DNA of 64,000 nt. It comes from Proteromonas lacertae. Its lineage: Eukaryota; Sar; Bigyra; Opalinata; Proteromonadidae. Numbering within the stretch: position 1 is the stretch's first letter; every line of letters begins with the position of its first letter. Below, piece after piece: positions 25,230 through 37,686 of the stretch. Where the stretch lies: positions 186,001 to 250,000 of the forward strand of contig NGBS01000586.1 of NCBI GenBank assembly GCA_002245135.1, written 5' to 3'. Made by a program: the position numbers and the translations under genes. A model generated the notes under the pieces. The model saw only the letters and a list, made by a program, of their open reading frames with translations, had not been told where the DNA came from and did no database searches.

Positions 25230-25370
25230 TGATAGATTTAATATCAACCAATAGAATTATACAATTTGAAGTAGGTTTGATTATTAGTTTGTTGATTTTT
25301 TACAGATTATTTACATGAAATTATTTATTTCTTGAATTATTAATACATAAATGTAATCATTCCATAACAA

Positions 25371-25990
25371 TTACATTGTACCAAAATTTTGTTGACCAAA
25401 ATAATTCGCTGTTCCAGTTGGAAAAATAGAATTCATTCCACCAATACAGAAAAATAATATACAAACTACACAAGCATATAACCAGTTTATATTCAAATAA
25501 TAAAACATAAAGGAACCAATCAAACAAATACTGGACATTAACATATGACTGTATTTTGCTCCAATATGATCATTTGATATTCCAAATATTATTCGACCCA
25601 ATGCATTAAATAAAGCACTAAATGAACCAACCCAAGTAAGAAATGTTCCATTTTTAGTTACTCGTTCTTCACCCATTGTTTTATAATACGAAGAAGAAAT
25701 TGTGGTTGTAAAACCATTGAATAAAAACATCAAAAATAAACACCAAAATGAACCTTTCTTTAAAGCTTCACAAACAGAATATCCTTCACTGTGATCTATT
25801 TAATAACATCAATTTATTAAGAATATGTTATACGAGGAGTTGGAGTTGTTGTATCAACAGGAGATAAAGGAGTTCCCATCTCTAAAATATGAGCTTCTGC
25901 TGTATGTTCATTTGCGATTAAATGATGATGTTTCTTTATGTGTGGAGGATCGTCGATTAATATATATCATAACATTTCGAAATGACCATA
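25371..25990 (-). pseudogene. Partial duplicate of the adjacent OFA-type MFS transporter
   Basis: From about 25377 to 25960 the sequence is nearly identical to 27054-27640 of the intact transporter, including its 38-nt intron and both flanking exon ends. Only a handful of substitutions are visible. Beyond these limits similarity stops abruptly on the 3' side. On the 5' side it continues briefly as a degraded match to about 27750-27775 (ttacataagctgtttg). The copy lacks the first about 150 and the last about 290 residues of the protein, and its longest frame of 120 codons ends right at the break. It is a recent, truncated tandem duplicate lying downstream of its parent in the same orientation. 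Confidence 0.88.
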
Positions 25991-26186
25991 TAATTTTCAG
26001 CATTTACATAAGCTGTTTGAATAAAAACAAATTTCAAATTTTGGTTTGAAAATTTCCATACCCCACAAATATTAAAAAGATCTAAAATGGAATCAACAAC
26101 AAAGAATTATCAAAAACATTTATTATTATTAATATTATTTTATCAATTTAAAAATTGGAAAAAATATTACTTTTCATTTTCATTCT

Positions 26187-28268
26187 TTATTCTTTAGATA
26201 TAACATTTTCACCTTCTTCTTTATTCACTTTATTTTCACTTACAAATAAATTATTCATTTGAGGAGTAGCAGGAAGAATTCCTTCCACATTTTTAGTGGT
26301 TTGACTTTTTAATGGACTTTTCAATGGAGTTTTGGGAGGAATTTGAGATTTTTGTTTTATTAATTTTGGATTTTCTTTAACGGTTGATCCTTGAATTGTC
26401 AATTTAGGAGGATCTTCAGTTACAGATGAATTAGCTTTTCTCATTGTCATTTTAGGTTTTTCGCCTACTGTTGAACTTTGTTTCACTAATTTAGAATTAT
26501 CATCTTTTATTGTTGATCCTTGACTTGTTAATTTAGGAGGATCTTCAGCCATTGAAGAATTAGCTCTTCTCATTGTCATTTTTGGCTTTTCACTTATTGT
26601 TGATCCTTGTTTATTTAATTTCGCATTTGTATCTTTGATTGTTGAACCAGCTCGACTTAAAGAAGAACCAATATTAGATTTTTGATTTCTTAATACATTT
26701 CCTATACTACTTCCTTGTTTACTTAACTTGGATTGACTCTCTTTTTCTATCTCATGTTCAGTTGGATTATCATATTCTAATCCACTATTCACATTTATAC
26801 TCACTTTTATATGTTTATCACCTCCTAATATCTTTGTATCATCTCGCCAAGATACTGGACGGAAAAATATTATATTGATAAATAAACTAATTGTATTTCC
26901 ACATCCTACGATTCTATTTCAAGATATATATTATATATTATATATACATAAATAAACCTTCTAATCCTATTGATTTCTTTAAACTACTTGCGCCAAACGA
27001 TGATATACAACTTGAAAATACTTGAGAAGCATAAACTATACCATAGATTGTGCCAAAATTTTGTTGACCAAAATAATTCGCTGTTCCAGTTGGAAAAATA
27101 GAATTCATTCCACCAATACAGAAAAATAATATACAAACTACACAAGCATATAACCAGTTTATATTCAAATAATAAAACATAAAGGAACCAATCAAACAAA
27201 TACTGGACATTAACATATGACTGTATTTCGCTCCAATATGATCATTTGATATTCCAAATATTATTCGACCCAATGCATTAAATAAAGCACTAAATGAACC
27301 AACCCAAGTAAGAAATGTTCCATTTTTAGTTACTCGTTCTTCACCCATTGTTTTATAATACGAAGAAGAAATTGTGGTTGTAAAACCATTGAATAAAAAC
27401 ATCAAAAATAAACACCAAAATGAACCTTTCTTTAAAGCTTCACAAACGGAATATCCTTCACTGTGATCTATTTAATAACATCAATTTATTAAGAATATGT
27501 TATACGAGGAGTTGGAGTTGTTGTATCAACAGGAGATAAAGGAGTTCCCATCTCTAAAATATGAGCTTCTGCTGTATGTTCATTTGCGATTAAATGATGA
27601 TGTTTCTTTATGTGTGGAGGATCATCAATTAATACACATCCTAAGATCTGTAAAGCAGCAAATATCCCACCCATTAATAAAAATGAAGATGGAACTCTTT
27701 TAACAACATCATATGGATAATATTCTTCACCATCTTTCAATACATAATTATCAGGATTTACATAAGCTGTTTGGATTTGATTAAATATAAATGCACTACC
27801 ACCATAACCTGCTACAATACAGCCATTCACCAATCCTTTTGAATGAGGCAGCCATCTCATTCCTACACTCAATGGAGTACTATATGCTATTCCTGAAGCA
27901 CAAGCAATTACAAAACTATACACCAAAATGGTTGGTATATACCATTCACAAAGGAAATATGTTAAAAACATAGCGACTGTCATTATCACTCCACTAATTA
28001 TACACGGTAGTTTAGGACCTAATTTTCTTTCTATAATTGCACCACTCCACATAGAAGAGGCTAATCCAATAATACCTAAAGCAAAACCCCAAGCACTATC
28101 ATCCATAGAAGTAGTCTATAAGTAATAGGACTAAATATATACTTGACCTTTTTCTCTCATATAGGAAATTATAAATCGACTATAGTTACCCCATGTAAAT
28201 ATAATGCCATAAGTAAGATGAAGGCAAATGCCAGCAAAAACCTGAACCATTGCTCTCCAATTGAACAT
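26187..28268 (-). CDS. OFA-type major facilitator (oxalate:formate antiporter family) with repeat-bearing cytoplasmic tail
   Basis: Four exons: 28268-28143, 28115-27506, 27467-26948 and 26913-26187. Introns are 27, 38 and 34 nt; the model gives 660 residues. The first about 445 residues are a 12-helix MFS carrier of the oxalate:formate/monocarboxylate type: YGIIFTWGNYSRFI at the start, GFALGIIGLASSMWSGAIIERKLGP, GIAYSTPLSVGMRWLPHSKG, GSAFIFNQIQTAYVNP, and FGISNDHIGAKY as the second MFS motif. Relatives move small carboxylates. The substrate here is not predictable. The C-terminal about 210 residues are unusual: a hydrophilic Lys/Ser-rich tail with a repeated unit (KPKMTMR-ANSS-EDPPKLT-QGST-KD) present about two to three times, plus S/T-P sites. 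This tail is absent from typical carriers and may be a phosphorylation-regulated segment. Confidence 0.85.
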
Positions 28269-28507
28269 TATAAACGCTTTGGTTGCTGATATTAGAATAA
28301 AGAATGAAAAATGTATTACACCCTTTAATACATGTATTTAAATTGACCAATTAAAAGTCATTTCATTTTAGTATTTGACGTGTTTATTGAAAATAAGCAA
28401 TCAAACAGTTTCTAAATTGGAAAAATACTATCTTATTATAATTCTATCAATTCTAACCAATATTTATATCAAAAATACATACTATAAAATCATTTATAAC
28501 ATAAAAT
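28269..28507. other. Short intergenic region
   Basis: About 240 bp between the end of the AAA+/BRCT-like gene and the start of the OFA transporter, both on the minus strand. AT-rich, with no frame, repeat or RNA gene that I can support. Confidence 0.3.
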
Positions 28508-31301
28508 CTATTTATATTTTCTCTTTTGTGGTTTTGATTTACTTTTTATTTCGTTTAAAAACACATCCTGACTTACTCCTACCAAATCTTGCAATATTTT
28601 CATCAATGACTCATCTTTCTGTTGATATGCTTCAATATAATCTTTCAAAATATCTTCAGGAATTTTAATTTCCTCTTTTTCTTCCTCTTCTTCCTCTTCT
28701 TCAATTTCTTCAATTTCTTCAATTTCTACTAGTTTATTTATTTTATCTTTTTTTCTTTTCTTACTATTTTGTCCAGTATGTTGCTTAGATTGTTTTGGTT
28801 GTATATTTTCATTATTATCTTCATAATCTTTCATTCTTTTCTTTCTATTTGATTGTTTCTCTTCGTAGACAAATGATACTACATCAAAATTAATTGTACT
28901 ATTGTTCTTTACCTTCTTCACTGGTGATTTTGGCTTCTCTTCAACATTTTTCGCACTTTCTTTAACCTTTGTAAAATGAGGTGGTAAAATGTATTTTTGC
29001 ATTTTTTCATTAACATTATTTACTCTTTTTATGATATATTCGGATCTTATTAAATACTTCACACTATCACCCTTCATATCAAAGCTTATATTCTTAAAAA
29101 TATCTTTAACATCATCACATTCTGAATCATCAGCAAATAAATAGTAACATCCTCTATTGGAAGTATTATCTGTAACTATAGGATATGATTGTAAAGAATC
29201 AACAATTCTTCCACCCTCTTTGAGCCAAATGTTTTTCAAATTAGAAGGAACACTAGAAGAAAACCATCCTACACATCCACAAAATATACCATTAACGGAT
29301 GTTGGTTGTATTGTATTTGTAACGACTATATTCTGTTTTAATAATTCAATTTCTTCTATTGTGATTGATGAAATGTAAATTTCCAAGTTTTTATTGAATA
29401 TTGTATTTTTTGGAGATACATTGCTTTTGTATTTAACTTCATAATCTGATGGTATTAAAGAAGGATAATCAATATCTCTATTATTATCATTACTTTCACC
29501 AACTGTTGATTGTATTTTCATCTCATCCATATATTTCCTTATAATTGGATGATATTTAATATCATTAAAGTCATCATATTTATCTAACTCCTTTACAACA
29601 AAATCATCGATTGATTTATCAGTAACAATAAACAATGAGTTATAAGTTGAATTTAATATCTTCGAATACTCATTCACATCTTTATAAATCTTTAATTCAT
29701 TCTCACTACATATCTTAAAACATCCTGTATAACTATAACCATCTATATTAATAGTATTATCATTATTATTATTAATCAAATCGAAGGAAGAATATTCATC
29801 TTTAATTATCTTTATATTATTATCACTTATTAATATATTTCTCTTATAATTATTGTGATTAATAGGTATATTCATAATATTACATTTATTTCGATTTGTA
29901 TAGTGATTATTGACATAATACGGTTTACATCTTATTTCTTTTATATATGGTAGAATATATTGAACTAAATCATGATACATATCATTTAATAAGTATTTAT
30001 CACTTTGTTTATATATTTTACATCCTAATTCATACTCATTCACATTATTTATGGGTAAAACATAATTTCTGATAATTTTTCTTATCTCAATTGATTTATA
30101 CTCTATTTTTGTATTATTTGTTGAATGTATAAATAAATTACTATTTTCTTCATCATTAATACTATTATAAATAGATGAAAATGGTATATTCCTATTTATA
30201 TTTATCTTATTCTTATATTTTAACCAATAAGGTGATGGGAATTTCAATGCAAATTCTGTAATATTCATATTCTTAACATCAATAGAATTAATATCATAAT
30301 TAATTTGGTTTAAATAACTCCTATACACGTCATTCTTATTATCATTTTCTAATAAACATTTATAACTACTAATATCATAGATAATTGAGTTTATATCTCC
30401 TCCATATTGATTGTATAATTTATTTATTAATTCTGATGGTAAGTTTAAATGAGTATTATTATTGATTGTAATTATATCATCTAAACTGTATAATGGTATA
30501 TAAATTGTCTTTAATATCTCATTATCTGGTGTTATACCAATATCACTGAAGGTATTTTCACATATTTTATAGTTTTTATATGATAAGGTGAAAATGACTG
30601 ATTTTAGCATAGATCCTATTATTATACTGTTCTTTATCAGTGATAAAGTAATATCAATATTTTCATCAGATATTACTATATATGGATGTTTAAATTTCAA
30701 TAATATATTCTCATTTAGATTGTTGATTTTGTAAAGTTCTAGATTAGGTGTGATAAGATAGGATATTGTATTAGTTTTGTTTTCAGCATTATTGCTGTCA
30801 TTGTGTATGTAGAAATAATAGGGTTTGTCCTTTACAGTGTTGTTGTTTAATAAATGAATGAGTATTTGGATGGACATAATGCTTTTACCACTTCCTGTAT
30901 CACCTATTATACATGTATAATATGGTTTTGCTGTTTCTCTATTCACTGTTTTTAATATATCTCGAAAATTTGGTCTATCATATATGTTATTGAAAGGTAA
31001 GATAGAATTCAACTGCAACCACATGTAATTGCATATTTCTATAGTAAAGGATATATCAGAAATCATTATATATACCAAATACAGCGAAAACATCTATTTT
31101 TGGTTTTTCTTTCTTAATTTGTATTACATTCATCTCATCTATGAATGATTAATCACAAAATATACATTTTATTGTGGGTTCATCTTCAATAAAACGATTT
31201 TTCTAATTAATATAATCTAAGAGTATTATTACTGGTTCATTATAAGTTGATTTGCTATTTAGTATACTTCTTAATGGATCTTCATCTTCACAACCTTCCA
31301 T
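28508..31301 (-). CDS. AAA+ ATPase (RAD17/RFC1-like clamp-loader type) with C-terminal BRCT-like domain
   Basis: Four exons: 31301-31233, 31202-31166, 31138-31076 and 31038-28508. Introns are 30, 27 and 37 nt; the model gives 899 residues. Near residue 100 a Walker A motif is clear (GDTGSGKS). An acidic sensor-like strand follows (PYIVISDENIDI), then a helical lid with LPSELINKLYNQYGGDINSIIYDISSYK, which recalls the GDIR lid of RAD17 and RFC large subunits. At about residues 590-690 a segment (IFCGCVGWFSSS...LKEGGRIVDS...CYYLFADDS...LIRSEYIIKRV) has the shape of a BRCT domain. The C terminus is basic and acidic in turn, with KKRKKDK-type nuclear signals and a run of about 20 acidic residues. 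A role in DNA replication or damage signalling is inferred. The Walker B motif is not obvious and the family call is tentative. Confidence 0.6.
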
Positions 31302-31456
31302 AATTCAAATTTATATCAAAAAGTGATTTTCGCGCCAAACCCTTCTTTCTTTCTTTTCTTCTTTATTACGTGTAAATAATAGCAAATCTAAAGCATTTAT
31401 GTCTTCTGAATGGAATACAAACACATTTATATAAAATAAAGCATTAAAGAAACAGA

Positions 31457-31998
31457 TTAATAGTTTTTATTTAAGTCATCATTCTTGTGATTGTTTCTAT
31501 TCTTCCAATTGTCTTTTTCCCACCATGGTTCTTCATTATTATGAGTTGAATAGTGATAACTTGAATAATTATTTCTTAAATCATAATATTTATGTATAGC
31601 CCATTCAACTATTTTATCACCAATAGCAAAGAATCCTTCACATAACATCAACATAATTGGACTAAAAGCAAACATCTGTCTACAAAACATTCTTGCTCTA
31701 TTTTTTATTAATATTACAACTAAGATATATACGAAAATAGTTTGTAATATTCACAAAGTTTGAATATAGAAGATAAAGTACAAATGTCAATAGCTTTTTC
31801 TAAAATCCATAGAGTAATACTCATATTTCTTCTTCCATTATATATTAATGGCATTCTGGATGTTGTAACACCTAAAGAACAATAAATTACATAAATACGT
31901 GTAATTTGTAAAGCAGGTCTGTAACTATTTCCTAAACATTAAACTTAGACAAAAATACTAACCATTAATCTACCAGTCTGTCGGAATAACGAGTTCAT
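31457..31998 (-). CDS. Putative mitochondrial small protein, unrecognised
   Basis: Four exons: 31998-31959, 31931-31899, 31871-31733 and 31697-31457. Introns are 27, 27 and 35 nt; the model gives 150 residues. The first about 45 residues contain no acidic residue and many Arg, Ser and Thr (it begins MNSLFRQTGRLMVRNSYRP), a textbook mitochondrial presequence. A hydrophobic region with two possible helices follows, then a C-terminal tail rich in Asn, Tyr, Trp and His (EEPWWEKDNWKNRNN). I cannot assign a family. The presequence implies an organelle with presequence import. The splice chain is supported by phase agreement at all three junctions. Confidence 0.6.
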
Positions 31999-32180
31999 CT
32001 TTTCAAATTTTGATTTTTTAAATCAAGCCAGTTTGACAATATAATTTGTTTTGTTGAATTTCTCTACAATTAACAAACAGAAATGTAAGATAAACAACTT
32101 TAAACATCATTTCTATTGAAACATGTTCAATCCTAAAACAAAAACAATACAAAATAATTAATAAAAAAAATTATAAGATT

Positions 32181-35100
32181 CTATGTTTTTCTTCCTAGAG
32201 TTCTAGTCACAGTAGATACACCATCAACAAACTTAGTCCTAAATACAACATTTGCATTATTAAACATCCCTTCTTTCAAAGATACTACAATAAATTGTGA
32301 AGATTGAAAGTGTTTCCTCAACATCACACCAATATTCTGTGTATGTGACAAATCCAACGCAGCATCAACTTCATCTAAAATATACATAGGAGCTGGCTTA
32401 TATTTCAACATCGCTAATACTAATGACAAAGCCAAAAGTGATTTTTGACCTCCACTTAATTCAGATAAAGAATCTTTAAATTTTCCACTAAATGCAACTT
32501 TAACCTCCAAACCAGCGGAAATATCATCTTTAGATACTGGTATTAACATAGCAGTTGTACCAGGTAATAAAGTGCCAAATATACTACCAAAGTCATCATT
32601 CACTTTTTTCCATGTTTTATTCAAAGCAATTTCTTTTTTCTTATCTAAATCATCAATTGCTTGTTGAATTTTTGATTTATCTTTTTCTACAGTATCTCTC
32701 TTCTTTAATAAGTCCTGATACTCGTTGGAGGCTTGTTCAATCATTCCCATTACTTTCTTATTAATTTTTCTATTTAAAGATTCTTGCTCTTCTTCTAATT
32801 CTTTTAATCTTTTTGAAACGGCTTTGGGGTTCTTTTCGTTGAAATTATAATCTGAATTGGGGTTGCCAAAATATGATTCATCTTGTTTAATCCATTGATT
32901 TTTAGATAATAAATTATTTATTTGTTTTTTGGCAGATTCTCTATCACCATCTAATCTATTAATCTTATGTTCTATCTTCTTCAACTGTAAATCACAGTTT
33001 TCTAATTCTTTTAATTTATTTTCTTTGGATTTATTTAAGTCTTCAATCTCTTTATTACATAATAATAATCTATTTTTCTTATCATCTAAAATATTCTTAC
33101 ATTCAGTATATTCGTTCTTTTTATTTTCATAATCATTTTGTTGTATAATTAACTGACTATTATAATTAGCTATTGTTTTATTAATTTCTTCTATTTGATT
33201 ATCAAATGCTTTATTCTCAACTTCTAATTGATTTATTTCCATCTTTTTCATATCATATTCTTCCTTCATCTTTCGATAGGATTTATCACTCTTTTCTAAC
33301 TTTGATTTTGATGTTTTTAATGTTGTTTCTATTGCTTTTATTACATTGTCTCTATTCTTCTTATAATTTTTAATCTCATTTTCTAATTCTTTTATCTTTT
33401 TACTGTATTTTTCTTGATCTTCTTGAGATTGTTTTAATTTGCTTTTATTCTCTTCTATTTCTTTACAACAACTTTCATATTCCAACTGCATTTGACCTAC
33501 TTCAGTACTATTTAATCTATTCCTTAATAGTTCTAATTGATGACTTTTTAATTCATAATCATTATTCCATTTATTATATTCATTCTTTAATAATTCAAAA
33601 TTATCAACTTTCTTTCTCAATACCAATATCTTTTCATCACATTCATCAATTTTCACTTTAATATCCTTCAATTGTTGTAATGACAATAATAATGATGTTT
33701 TTGTAGGTGCTGATCCTCCTTGTAATGTTCCTTGTGGTGAAAATGCATCTCCTTCTAATGTAACACTTCGAGCTAATACACTTCTATCAAATGTTACTTT
33801 CTTCGCTGTTTCTAAACAATCACAAACAAGAGTTGTGCCAAATATATATTCCATTGCAGCTTGTAATTCATCATTATATCCTATTAGATTCAGTGCTAAA
33901 TTCACTTTATTCTTACCACCTCCTATCCTTTGAGCATTTTGAATTCGATTATTATCTAAAGTACGATGATTGATTTTATCCAATGGAATAATCGTTACTT
34001 TCTGCTTGAGTTTACCTTTTGATAATAACAGTTTACCTGTGTCAGATGTATCAACTATAATATTATACAATCTACCACCAGCTACAACCTCTAATGCAGT
34101 AGCTGTATTTTTATTACTGACAGTAATAAGATTAGCAACAACTCCTTTAACTTTATTTCTATCGAAATTAGGTGTTGGTGATTGATAATTGAACTGTAAA
34201 CCATAGGAGAGTTTATTACTACAGTCTTCATATTGATCTCTTAAATCATTATACTCATTCTGTGCTTGTTTTAATTCATCAATTGCTTGTCTATGTTCAT
34301 TTTGATTGTATTTTAAATGAATTAATTTCTCTTTAGCTGTAGCTACTGTATTTTCAGTTTCTTTTAATTCATCACTTAATTTCTTTAAGTCTACTTGATG
34401 CTTTGATAATTGACTTTCCAATTTTTTCTTTTCTTTTTCCTTGTGAGTTATTGTCATATTATATTCATATTCATTAGCTTTAGATTTAGATAATTCTTCA
34501 GTTGCTTTCTTCAATTGTTCAGCTAAAGATTCTGTAGCATCTTTTTGAATAGACATTCCTGCTTCTGCTGATTGTAATTGCATTTGTGTAGTTTTAATTG
34601 TATTTTCTAATTCTTTATGCTCATTCTCCATCTCTCTAAATATCTTTTCTTTTGTATCTAATTCTTTTTTTAACTTATCTATTGAAGTGTTATTTTCATT
34701 CATTTTTTTCTTTATATTTTCAACATTACTGTTTTCTTCATCAATTGATTTTTGTGTGTTTTCCATCTCTGAATGTTTTGATACCAATTCTTTTGATAGT
34801 TTTTCTTCTTTATCTGCTACTTCTTCTAGTGATTTTTCAACCTCTTCTTTGGTTTTATCTGATAGTAATTTCATCTTTTCATCAAATAATGTAATTTCTT
34901 CGTTTAAATCACTTTTGTTTTTATTGATGTCTAACACTTCATTCTTTAATTCTTCATATACACTTGAAGATTCATCTAATGTCTATATATATATATAGAT
35001 ATATATATATTAATATATTAATATATACTTTCTTTGCTTGTGTATATTGATAAGCAATCAAAAATCTATTCAATCGATCACATTCCGTTTTATTCGCTGA

Positions 35101-35819
35101 CCATTTCAAGTAGTGAGTTTTCTGAGTCTGTAATCTCTCTAAAGTAGGTGTAATTTCATCTTTTAATATTCTATTAATCTCATCCACCTTAGATTGCTTC
35201 TTTTCAATTGTTAATAAAGCTGATTGTTTCTTCGTTTCATACATTCTTGTACCTGCTGCTTCTTCTATCATTCCAAGGATTTCTTGAGGTTTCATATTGA
35301 TGACTTTAGTGATTCTTCCTTGCATGATAAGAAAGTGAGGGTTGTTGACGTTTAGTTGAACTGAATGGAAGAGATTTTGGACTTGATTGAGTTGGACTAC
35401 ATGACTGTTGATTAGATATTTATTTCTACCTCCAATCACGATCTGTAGAGTGTTATAATGTAGTTTATACCTGTCTGCAAACTGTAATTGTGTCATATTG
35501 ATCATATCCAACTGGACTTTGTGATGAATCTTTGTTATTAAAAACAATTGTCACACTTGCTTTGGTAATACCTGCTTGGCCTTGCTTGTATACAAGTTCC
35601 TGTAGATTACTTACACGAACCTATGATTATAAGGAAATGAATAAATTATACTTGGCTTAAATTTGATATACCCAAAACGAAGCATATTGCATCAAGTATG
35701 TTCGACTTACCAGAACCATTCAAACCAGTAATAGCATTAAATTTGGGATCAAAACCGGATATTACGGTCCTGGTTGAATAAGACTTGAAACCATCCAATA
35801 TAATCTCCTCTATAAACAT
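32181..35819 (-). CDS. SMC2: SMC2, condensin ATPase subunit
   Basis: Four exons: 35819-35652, 35620-35471, 35442-35029 and 34982-32181. Introns are 31, 28 and 46 nt; the protein is 1177 residues, the expected length. Residues 1-60 hold the N-terminal ABC half with GLNGSGKSN (Walker A) and the SMC2-typical [17 protein letters not shown]. Next come the conserved [34 protein letters not shown] and [10 protein letters not shown]. Two long coiled coils enclose the hinge (about residues 500-680, with [14 protein letters not shown]). The C-terminal half carries LSGGQKSL (signature) and [10 protein letters not shown] (Walker B). SMC2 pairs with SMC4 in condensin to compact mitotic chromosomes. No abnormal residues are seen. 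Confidence 0.97.
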
Positions 35820-35930
35820 CCTTTGGAGGGAATTTTTAAAAATATTTAAATTTCAAGCCAAGCTGTCAAATACCTAAAGGTTTGATAATCAAACAATTCA
35901 CATTCAACTTAACAAAAAATAGAATTCTGA

Positions 35931-37600
35931 ATGTCTGACAATTCAGGTACATTTATAGATATTTTATATGGTCATTATAGGTGATGCTTATGAACTAGGA
36001 CCAGTTGCTAGAATGATCAGAGAGAGATTACTAGCTAAAGGAGTAAAGTTGCATGAAATGACAGAAGAAGAAAAACAAAGACGAAATCAATTTGTTGAAA
36101 ATGTCATGAAAGTTGAAAAGGTATTTATCATTATTTTATCGTTAAATAGATAAATAGTCCAGACACAAATAGTATAATTAAGTACACAATAAAAGATGTT
36201 AATGATTTATTGAGGAAAACCCTATTCGTTGAAAGTGATTATAATACTCTAATTGAAATGACAAAAAAATTATTATGGACCAATTATAATGAAATGAAAT
36301 CACTGATATTCAGTATATTTGAGTATAGTCAATCATCCAAAGCAAAATTATTCTCCAAATATTGTTTATATCTATGTAAAGATACAGATAATTTACTACG
36401 TAAATTAATTATAATAAATGAAGAAAAAGCGTTTAGTTATAAACTGTTAGGTGATGATAATGAATATACATTAGAATGTAAAGATGTAAAAGACATGTCA
36501 AAAGAATTAAACAAGAAATTTGGATTTAGATCAGAGATAATTCGATCTATCCAAAGTGTAGTTGAAAATATTAATAGCAATCCAAACATAACTCAAAACT
36601 TTTACTTATTGAGTGAAATATATAAAAGTGAAACTGAAGAAAAGGTAAAGAAAAGTGACAAAATCTTAACCAGTAAGATAATTGAATTATTACTACAATC
36701 TTTAAATGAAAGTAAAAACAATGAATGTTTATATATTCTATTGAATGGATTATATCCTTCAATACAAGAAGATGAATCATTAAAACCAATAATAAATGAA
36801 ATAATAAATAATATTGTAGTGGAATTAAAGAGAAACAATATTGAAAACTACTTGGTGAAGAATATATCTGATTTAGTAATGAAATATAACCCAAGTATAA
36901 TCATATATATATATAAAATATTTTATATTTTTATTTATATTTAGATGTTATTAATTACACGATAGATGATGTAAATGAGTTATTAAAAAAGCCTGAATTA
37001 GTTGAAAGGGGGTTTAATTTATTAATTGAAATGATTAATAAGTTGAAATGGAATAGTTATGAGGAAATGAAATTATTAGTAAAAAATATATTTCAATATA
37101 GTCAAATATCTTCAGCAAAACTTTTTTCAAAGATTTTATTGTATTTATGTAAAAAAAATGATAAAATAATGCAAAAATTAACAGTAACAAATAAAGAAAA
37201 GGAGTTAAATAAGAAATTTGGATTTAGATCAGAGATAATTCGATCTATTCAAAGTATAGTTGAAAATATTAATAACAATCCAAACATAACTCAAAACTTT
37301 TACTTATTGAGTGAAATATATAAAAGTGAAACTGAAGAAAGAGTTAAAAAGAATGACAAAATCTTAACCAGTAAGATAATTGAATTATTACTACAATCTT
37401 TAAATGAAAGTAAAAACAATGAATGTTTATATATTCTATTGAATGGATTATATCCTTCAATACAAGAAGATGAATTATTAAAACCAATAATTAATGAAAT
37501 AATTAATAAGATAGAAAGTGATGTAAAAGATGATAAAATTGAAAATAGTCAAAAAGAAATAGCTAATGATTTAATAGCAAAATATAATAATAAAGCATAA
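35931..37600 (+). CDS. Protein with two near-identical tandem helical repeats, unrecognised
   Basis: Four exons: 35931-35946, 35981-36120, 36150-36894 and 36945-37600. Introns are 34, 29 and 50 nt; the model gives 518 residues. After a 55-residue N-terminal helix region (RMIRERLLAKGVKLHEM) the protein consists of two copies of an all-helical module of about 200-250 residues. Each starts with a DDVN-or-KDVN-DLL-type sequence (KDVNDLLRKTL; DDVNELLKKP) and contains LNKKFGFRSEIIRSIQS. The second exon boundary splits the copies in phase 1. DNA identity is very high over about 36504-36790 versus 37200-37495 but much lower in the preceding part of each repeat. The first copy has an extra 30-residue insert. 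The helical periodicity recalls HEAT-like or MIF4G-like folds, but this is only an impression. Confidence 0.75.
36500..37500 (+). repeat. Intragenic direct repeat, about 290 bp, nearly identical
   Basis: Blocks at about 36504-36800 and 37202-37502 share almost every base (for example aagaaatttggatttagatc, then gaatgtttatatattctatt). They differ at scattered sites only. The flanking parts of the same protein repeats are clearly diverged. This mosaic pattern is typical of recent gene conversion within an older tandem duplication. Confidence 0.88.
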
Positions 37601-37686
37601 TCAAATATTCTTTTGTTGTATTTGTTTAAATTAGATAAAAAAACAATGAATAAAGATTAACCATAATATAAAAATATGTTAAGATT

